Shown: piece after piece, positions 6,567 to 9,969 of the stretch
How positions within the stretch are numbered: position 1 is the first letter of the stretch
Layout: each line of letters begins with the position of its first letter
DNA from: JAAFJT01 sp043744275
GTDB lineage: Bacteria; Bacteroidota; Bacteroidia; Chitinophagales; Saprospiraceae
Assembly: GCA_043744275.1 (NCBI GenBank)
Contig: JAYTUY010000314.1
Location: 1-9,969 of the forward strand
Reading direction: 5' to 3'
DNA length: 9,969 nucleotides
Program-made: the position numbers and the translations under genes
Notes under the pieces: generated by a model
Seen by the model: only the letters and a program-made list of their open reading frames with translations
Told to the model about the DNA's origin: nothing
Databases searched by the model: none

Positions 6567-6923
6567 ATGACAAATAAAGAATTAAAAGAAGAGTATAAAA
6601 ACATCAAATTCAGAATGGGTGTTTTTCAAATAAGGAACATCGTGAATGGTAAGATATTCATTGAAGGAAGTTCTAATTTGGATAAGATTTGGAATCGGCA
6701 TTATGTGCAACTGAATTTTGGAAATCATCGCAACGTTGGACTTCAAAAAGATTGGAATACCTATGGTGAAAGCAATTTTGTTTATGAAATATTGGGAGAA
6801 ATTCAGGAAGAAGAAGGTAAACTCCTTGATAATTCAAAGGAAATAAAGATTTTGGAGCAAATGTTCCTTGAAGAATTGCAGCCTTTTGGTGAAAAAGGTT
6901 ACAATAGGCAGCCGTTAAAATAA
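6567..6923 (+). CDS. Small stand-alone GIY-YIG nuclease-like protein
   Basis: A 118-residue protein made of one GIY-YIG-type domain and little else. The GIY element is G18-V19-F20 and the YIG element is degenerate (I30-F31-I32-E33-G34). Further family features are the NRH segment with R44, the G52-N-H-R-N56 and LQKDWNTYGE segment, FVYEIL with E74 as candidate catalytic Glu, and a terminal GYN (N113). These are the positions conserved in family members related to phage and intron homing enzymes and to small Bacteroidota proteins. The YIG tyrosine is replaced, so activity is uncertain. No DNA-binding domain is attached. No signal peptide is seen. It stands alone between the nonamer repeats and a weak hairpin. 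Family call good; role unknown. Confidence 0.8.
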   Translation: MTNKELKEEYKNIKFRMGVFQIRNIVNGKIFIEGSSNLDKIWNRHYVQLNFGNHRNVGLQKDWNTYGESNFVYEILGEIQEEEGKLLDNSKEIKILEQMFLEELQPFGEKGYNRQPLK

Positions 6924-6934
6924 TTAGAAAAACA

Positions 6935-6971
6935 TTTTATAAGTCAATCGTGTTTTAAAGACTTATGAATG
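6935..6971 (+). terminator. Possible weak terminator after the GIY-YIG gene
   Basis: ATAAGTC (6939-6945) pairs with GACTTAT (6960-6966), and pairing can be extended by CATT/AATG across a bulge. The loop is 14 nt and the following T run is short and interrupted, so termination is doubtful. Confidence 0.3.
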
Positions 6972-7022
6972 AGTTTTATTTAAATAAATAAGCATTTTAA
7001 ATCATCCGATAAATCCAAAATT

Positions 7023-7313
7023 ATGAATACAGCAGAATATGAATTGATTGACAATAGAGAAAATAAGCGATATGCAATAAATATAGGCAGCGATGTCGCT
7101 TTTATAGAGTATGTGCTGTCAACGGCTGGCGAGATATTTTTAACGCATACTGAAGTGCCTAAAATCATGGAAGGGAAGGGTGTAGGTTCAGCTTTGGTAT
7201 TGAAAGTATTAAAAGATATTGAAGAAAGGAATTTGCGTTTGATTCCTCTATGTCCTTTTGTAGCCACCTATATTAAAAGACACCCTGAATGGCGGCGTTT
7301 AATCATGAAATAA
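7023..7313 (+). CDS. yjdJ: YjdJ-like GNAT-fold N-acetyltransferase
   Basis: A 96-residue protein of the short YjdJ-type GNAT group (GCN5-related acetyltransferases of about 90-100 residues). The acetyl-CoA-binding region is visible as HTEVPKIMEGKGVGSALV, with the pattern EGKGVGS serving as the pyrophosphate loop. It is followed by the group's signature PLCPFVATYIKRHPEW near the C-terminus. The N-terminal part, with IEYVLSTAGEIFLTHTEV, supplies the beta-strands. It is cytoplasmic and its acceptor is unknown. The next gene, 27 nt downstream, is a YjdI-like iron-sulfur protein, and the same two families are neighbours in E. coli, which supports a joint function. The gene symbol is by family similarity and not proven orthology. 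Confidence 0.9.
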   Translation: MNTAEYELIDNRENKRYAINIGSDVAFIEYVLSTAGEIFLTHTEVPKIMEGKGVGSALVLKVLKDIEERNLRLIPLCPFVATYIKRHPEWRRLIMK

Positions 7314-7340
7314 TGATTTTTAACTCATAAAAATATACAA

Positions 7341-7568
7341 ATGGAAGAGAAAATGGAATATTCCAACGGTGAAATAGCCATTGTTTGGCAGCCTAAATTG
7401 TGCATTCACTCAGGTGTTTGTGTGAGAACGCTGCCAAATGTCTACCATCCTAAAGAACGCCCGTGGATACAACCCATGAATGCTACCACTGAAGAAATTA
7501 TACAACAAGTCAATAAATGCCCTTCAGGTGCTTTGACCTATAGGTTTGTGGAAAAAAATAAAAATTAA
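7341..7568 (+). CDS. yjdI: YjdI-like small iron-sulfur protein
   Basis: A 75-residue protein of the Fer4_19 (YjdI, divergent 4Fe-4S mono-cluster) family. The cluster-binding segment is C21-I-H23-S-G-V-C27, with the third cysteine in K-C60-P-S-G-A-L. The RPWI motif (40-43) is also typical. Only three cysteines are present, so a non-Cys ligand such as H23 would be needed for a four-ligand cluster. This is how the family looks generally and is not a defect here. The protein is cytoplasmic with no membrane segment. It lies 27 nt after the YjdJ-like acetyltransferase gene and is probably co-transcribed. An internal ATG at 7353 is an alternative start four codons in. The electron partner is unknown. 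Confidence 0.9.
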   Translation: MEEKMEYSNGEIAIVWQPKLCIHSGVCVRTLPNVYHPKERPWIQPMNATTEEIIQQVNKCPSGALTYRFVEKNKN

Positions 7569-7589
7569 AAATACCTGCCAATTTAAGTA

Positions 7590-7600
7590 CCCCTCAGTAT
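7590..7600 (+). repeat. C(n)TCAGTA motif, copy 6 (4 C)
   Basis: CCCCTCAGTAT, the shortest C run of the set. It lies 22 nt after the YjdI-like stop and forms the left end of promoter module A. Confidence 0.75.
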
Positions 7601-7700
7601 TTTAAGAGTATTATGTTTTTTTGAGCAAAGAAATATATGTTAAATAACAAGCTAATTTATACACTTATTAGTATAAAAAACATAAATCATGCATTTTTTA

Positions 7701-7732
7701 TTTGACTGTACAAGTAAAAGATAATAACTTTG
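7701..7732 (+). promoter_or_regulatory. Bacteroidota-type promoter, module A
   Basis: TTTG at 7701-7704, a 20-nt spacer, then TAACTTTG at 7725-7732, matching the -33/-7 consensus closely. No intact gene follows. A transcript from about 7738 would run through the leader and the pseudogene to the terminator at 8252. Confidence 0.75.
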
Positions 7733-7836
7733 TTAGAATTAATTCATAAAATTAAAGTTCATTCATTAAAAAGACTAAATCTTTGCATTTGTTAACCTTA
7801 TAAAAATATTAAAAACCGATTGCTTTCCTTTACTAT

Positions 7837-7852
7837 TACTTTTCTTAAAGTA
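7837..7852 (+). promoter_or_regulatory. Leader hairpin, module A
   Basis: TACTTT (7837-7842) and AAAGTA (7847-7852) form a 6-bp stem with a TCTT loop. It corresponds in position and sequence to the 8-bp stem at 8655-8675 of module B. Both are followed by a CCATTT block. Confidence 0.5.
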
Positions 7853-7929
7853 TAATGTCCATTTTGTAACAACAAATATTTTCCTACAACATTATTTCCT
7901 GTACTCTCTCTTATACTTTATTCTATCCT

Positions 7930-8221
7930 TATTATATATTGGCACATCAATATATAGCGGCACAGTTGAATATATTGAACGGAGCTTCTGCGCCAGCATC
8001 GGTGACAGATTGATTTAAATTTTGATGCAGAAATTGAAGGGAATAGCACCATACTTGTCTCAGAAATGAGTGGTAAAATTTTGAGTAGAACGGACTATAA
8101 AGCAGTCAAAGGATTTAATTCAACTTCTATTGATGTAAAAAATATTGCCAATGTTACTTATATTATTATGGTAAAAATTAATAATCGACAACTGACTGAA
8201 AAGTTGATTATTATAAAATAA
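7930..8221 (+). pseudogene. Collapsed T9SS-secreted surface-protein gene
   Basis: Two homology-like segments in different frames, with no start codon. From about 7930 one frame reads YYILAHQYIAAQLNILNGAS and then APASVTD before a TGA at 8011-8013. This resembles the segment found just before the C-terminal domain in some large Bacteroidota surface proteins. From 8003 another frame reads QIDLNFDAEIEGNSTILV, then SEMSGKIL, then SIDVKNI and a final LTEKLIIIK before the TAA at 8219-8221. This is the pattern of a T9SS type A sorting domain (about 70 residues). The body and N-terminus are missing: the leader of module A joins the remnant directly near 7935. The best explanation is a large internal deletion plus a frameshift near 8000. 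A terminator still follows. Confidence 0.72.
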
Positions 8222-8251
8222 ATTTTAAAGTTAATACTGAAATTTAATGAT

Positions 8252-8284
8252 CGGACAGTCGCTAAAAGGGCTGCCCGGTTTTCA
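8252..8284 (+). terminator. Rho-independent terminator after the pseudogene
   Basis: CGGACAGTCGC (from 8252) pairs with GGGCTGCCCGG (ending 8278) with one mismatch and a wobble pair, around a loop containing TAAAA. A T-rich run, TTTTCATTTT, follows. It lies 30 nt after the remnant's stop, so it was probably the original terminator of the lost gene. Confidence 0.75.
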
Positions 8285-8305
8285 TTTTAAAATTTTTATG
8301 AAGCA

Positions 8306-8317
8306 CCCCCTCAGTAT
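8306..8317 (+). repeat. C(n)TCAGTA motif, copy 7 (5 C)
   Basis: CCCCCTCAGTAT at the left end of module B, 28 nt after the pseudogene's terminator hairpin. Confidence 0.75.
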
Positions 8318-8415
8318 TTTAAGCATATTAAGCCCTTTGAGTGATAAAATATATGTTAAATAACAGACTAAATTATACAGTATATGGTATAAAACACAAA
8401 TCTTGCACTTTTTTA

Positions 8416-8447
8416 TTTGACAATACAAATAAATTATAATAACTTTG
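8416..8447 (+). promoter_or_regulatory. Bacteroidota-type promoter of the adhesin gene, module B
   Basis: TTTG at 8416-8419, a 20-nt spacer, then TAACTTTG at 8440-8447, identical in both boxes and spacing to module A. The inferred start is near 8453, leaving about 335 nt of leader before the ATG at 8789. Confidence 0.75.
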
Positions 8448-8452
8448 TTTAC

Positions 8453-8788
8453 ATGTTAAAAAACTAATAATAGTTACCCAATAAAAATTAATTAAGCAGT
8501 ACAGATTCGACCTCCTACATTATTTTTTCTTCTATTGTTTCTCATATTTTAATCTCTCTTAAAAAGTAGGCATAATATCTCTTGATATGCCATTTCATTA
8601 TTTAACCCTTAAAAAAAACAAAGTATGTTTCAAAACCCATTTTCTCATTTTTTTAATACTTTTTTTTAAAGTATTGTTCCATTTAGAATGTATTAATTGT
8701 TACTCTCTTGTTTGAGATAACACCCTCTTTGTATTGGTTTGATACCCATATTTTATAAAATTATTTGTTAACTTTTAAATTTTTAATC
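8453..8788 (+). promoter_or_regulatory. Long structured 5' leader of the adhesin gene
   Basis: No coding region lies in this stretch. It holds CCTAC (8514-8518) paired with GTAGG (8566-8570), a hairpin GGCATA/TATGCC (8569-8591), and a strong U-loop hairpin AATACTTT/AAAGTATT (8655-8675). The last hairpin is conserved in module A and followed there too by CCATTT. The final bases before the ATG (TTTTTAATC) are AT-rich with no Shine-Dalgarno sequence. A regulatory RNA role is inferred; no known riboswitch class is recognised. Confidence 0.4.
8655..8675 (+). promoter_or_regulatory. Leader hairpin, module B
   Basis: AATACTTT (8655-8662) pairs perfectly with AAAGTATT (8668-8675) across a five-T loop. 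Compared with module A the stem is longer by two pairs, and the bases that differ remain paired. Confidence 0.5.
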
Positions 8789-9969
8789 ATGAAAAAAATG
8801 ACTCCAAAAATTGCTTCAACATTTTTCTATTTTTTACTAATGTTGCTTTTTTCCATTTCAACGGTAGGTCAAAAGCCATTTTGTACTCAAGACCCTATCC
8901 CAAATACTCAAACAGATTTGAGGACTGACCCTAAATATGATCTTAATGCTTGCCCGGCAGATGATATTGTAATTATCGGTTCATCACTTGAAAAAATTGG
9001 AGACCCTTGTAATTCTTGTATTGCGGGTACACAAATAACTGCAAGTTTAAAAATAACTATCCATCACAAAACAGAAAGTGGTAACAGGTTTCTTGGCGTA
9101 TTCGCAGATATGAAACAAACAGCCCCAAATGGAACAGAGAGCATCTGTAGAATTGCTCGATGTGCAGGTGCTGTGAAAAAAGCCAGTGAAGAAGGACCGA
9201 GTGAGCAACAGATTTTGGATTTGGGTTTAGTCACGTTTAATTGTGGTAATGCGCTTGAATTAAATAGAATATTAACAGCTTGGACAGCTGCCAATGGCGC
9301 CTGTCCCATAACATCGGATGGGAACAGTAATCCGACAGGAAAATATTGTTATACGCTTTCAACCTCTATACCAATTACTCCTCCTTTCAATGCAACCCTC
9401 ACTGCTGCTTGTGGGATTGGAAACACAGGAAATATTAACCTCACTGTAAGCGGTGGCTCAGGCAATTACACTTATTCATGGAGTAATAGCGCGACCACAG
9501 AAGACCTTACAAACGTGCCTCTGGGTGATTATACGGTTACTGTAACAGATAAGATTAAAAAAGATGCGGATGGTAATCCTTGCAAAGTAATACAATCTAT
9601 AACCTTCAATGGTCCCTGTTGTGTAGCACCAATAATAACATGTCCTGCCGATATAGAAATTGAATGCGATGACCAAACGACTTCTACTGGTACTGCTCAA
9701 TCAATAAAAGGCTGTGGGCAAGTTAATATTTCTCAAATTGATGAAGTGATAACAGCCCAGTTGATTTGTCCAGTTGTTAAAGTCATCAATCGTACATGGA
9801 CAGCAACTGATGAAAAGGGGCAATCATCTTCTTGTGTCCAGGTGATTACTATTAAAGATACAAAAGCCCCTAGTTTGACAGGTCAATTACCAACGGGTGG
9901 TGCACAAGGCAGTATCTGTAAAGCAAAAGCACCTGTAGCCCCCTCAGTAAAAAGTATAGCAGATTTATA
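8789..9969 (+). CDS. Large secreted adhesin-like protein, 3' end outside window
   Basis: An open frame of 393 codons that continues past the right edge. Residues 1-28 (MKKMTPKIASTFFYFLLMLL, then FSISTVGQ) are a signal peptide. Residues 29 to about 190 form a Cys-rich N-terminal region (CNSC, CRIARC). About 200-254 matches a SprB-type repeat (LTVSGGSGNYTYSW, then GDYTVTVTD). About 277-366 is an HYR-like repeat (TCPADIEIEC, then NRTWTATDEKGQSSSC, then TIKDTKAP). These repeats are typical of long surface proteins exported by the type IX system and involved in attachment or gliding. The C-terminus, where a sorting domain would lie, is not visible. It is driven by promoter module B. The collapsed gene just upstream has the same leader and is probably its paralogue. 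The start is set by the signal peptide. Confidence 0.85.
   Translation, partial: MKKMTPKIASTFFYFLLMLLFSISTVGQKPFCTQDPIPNTQTDLRTDPKYDLNACPADDIVIIGSSLEKIGDPCNSCIAGTQITASLKITIHHKTESGNRFLGVFADMKQTAPNGTESICRIARCAGAVKKASEEGPSEQQILDLGLVTFNCGNALELNRILTAWTAANGACPITSDGNSNPTGKYCYTLSTSIPITPPFNATLTAACGIGNTGNINLTVSGGSGNYTYSWSNSATTEDLTNVPLGDYTVTVTDKIKKDADGNPCKVIQSITFNGPCCVAPIITCPADIEIECDDQTTSTGTAQSIKGCGQVNISQIDEVITAQLICPVVKVINRTWTATDEKGQSSSCVQVITIKDTKAPSLTGQLPTGGAQGSICKAKAPVAPSVKSIADL
9939..9950 (+). repeat. C(n)TCAGTA motif, copy 8, inside a coding region
   Basis: CCCCCTCAGTAA inside the adhesin gene, where the frame reads GCC CCC TCA GTA (Ala-Pro-Ser-Val). It is the only copy of the eight that lies within a gene, and may be coincidence. 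Confidence 0.6.

Larger units (their letters stand above)
7588..7735 (+). repeat. Duplicated promoter module, copy A
   Basis: About 145 bp here align with 8303-8450 at roughly 80 percent identity by eye. Both begin with CCCCTCAGTATTTTAAG, share ATATATGTTAAATAACA, and end with the same promoter boxes. Homology continues more weakly into the leader: TTAACC-TTA near 7792 against TTTAACCCTT near 8601, then the hairpin and CCATTT. This copy leads into the decayed gene at 7930. Confidence 0.85.
8303..8450 (+). repeat. Duplicated promoter module, copy B
   Basis: Counterpart of 7588-7735. This copy heads the intact large secreted-protein gene at 8789. Its leader is about 100 nt longer between the promoter and the conserved hairpin than in copy A. 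Confidence 0.85.

Noticed and set aside
6980..7267. 95-codon minus strand frame
   Set aside because: It lies opposite the clearly recognised YjdJ-like gene and shows no family features.
9064..9700. Two minus strand frames (9064-9309 and 9476-9700)
   Set aside because: Both are antisense to the secreted adhesin gene, whose frame carries a signal peptide and recognisable repeats.

Overview
The window looks like a chromosomal stretch of an AT-rich member of the Bacteroidota. Three lines of evidence support this. The recognisable promoters have the Bacteroidota form (TTTG, about 20 nt, TAnnTTTG). There are type IX secretion signs: a C-terminal sorting-type domain, and a large secreted protein with a SprB-like repeat followed by an HYR-like Cys-rich repeat. 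Start codons lack Shine-Dalgarno sequences and are preceded by A-rich leaders. The style of the secreted protein suggests Saprospirales, but that placement is an inference. Every supported gene is on the + strand.

Layout. 1-447: no supported gene. 448-1014: exported cupin protein, closed by a strong terminator (1062-1107) whose 3' arm doubles as the -33 box of the next promoter. 1147-4157: a two-gene unit with overlapping stop and start codons (TAATG), encoding a trypsin-like protease without a signal peptide and a 734-residue exported protein with a probable outer-membrane beta-barrel end. 4229-5483: a DUF1287 lipoprotein and a two-helix membrane protein. 5600-6319: a DUF2071 (YqjF-like) protein. 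6373-6521: inverted and direct nonamer repeats. 6567-6923: a small stand-alone GIY-YIG nuclease-like protein. 7023-7568: a YjdJ-like acetyltransferase followed by a YjdI-like iron-sulfur protein, the same pair of families that are neighbours in E. coli.

7588-9969 is the accessory part. A promoter and leader module occurs twice (from 7588 and from 8303). In the first copy it runs into a decayed fragment of a secreted-protein gene. That fragment keeps only the penultimate segment and, in another frame, the T9SS C-terminal domain, followed by a terminator. In the second copy it drives an intact large secreted adhesin-like gene that begins at 8789 and runs off the right edge. The simplest reading is a tandem pair of surface-protein genes, one of which collapsed by internal deletion.

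A short motif, C(4-8)TCAGTA, occurs eight times, always on the + strand. Seven copies are intergenic, and several sit within a few bases to about 20 bases after a stop codon. It also heads both copies of the promoter module. Short tandem repeats with 7-nt and 9-nt periods lie in other gaps. Of the things seen here, the C(n)TCAGTA motif, the duplicated leader with its collapsed gene, and the protease/beta-barrel pair are the best candidates for something undescribed.
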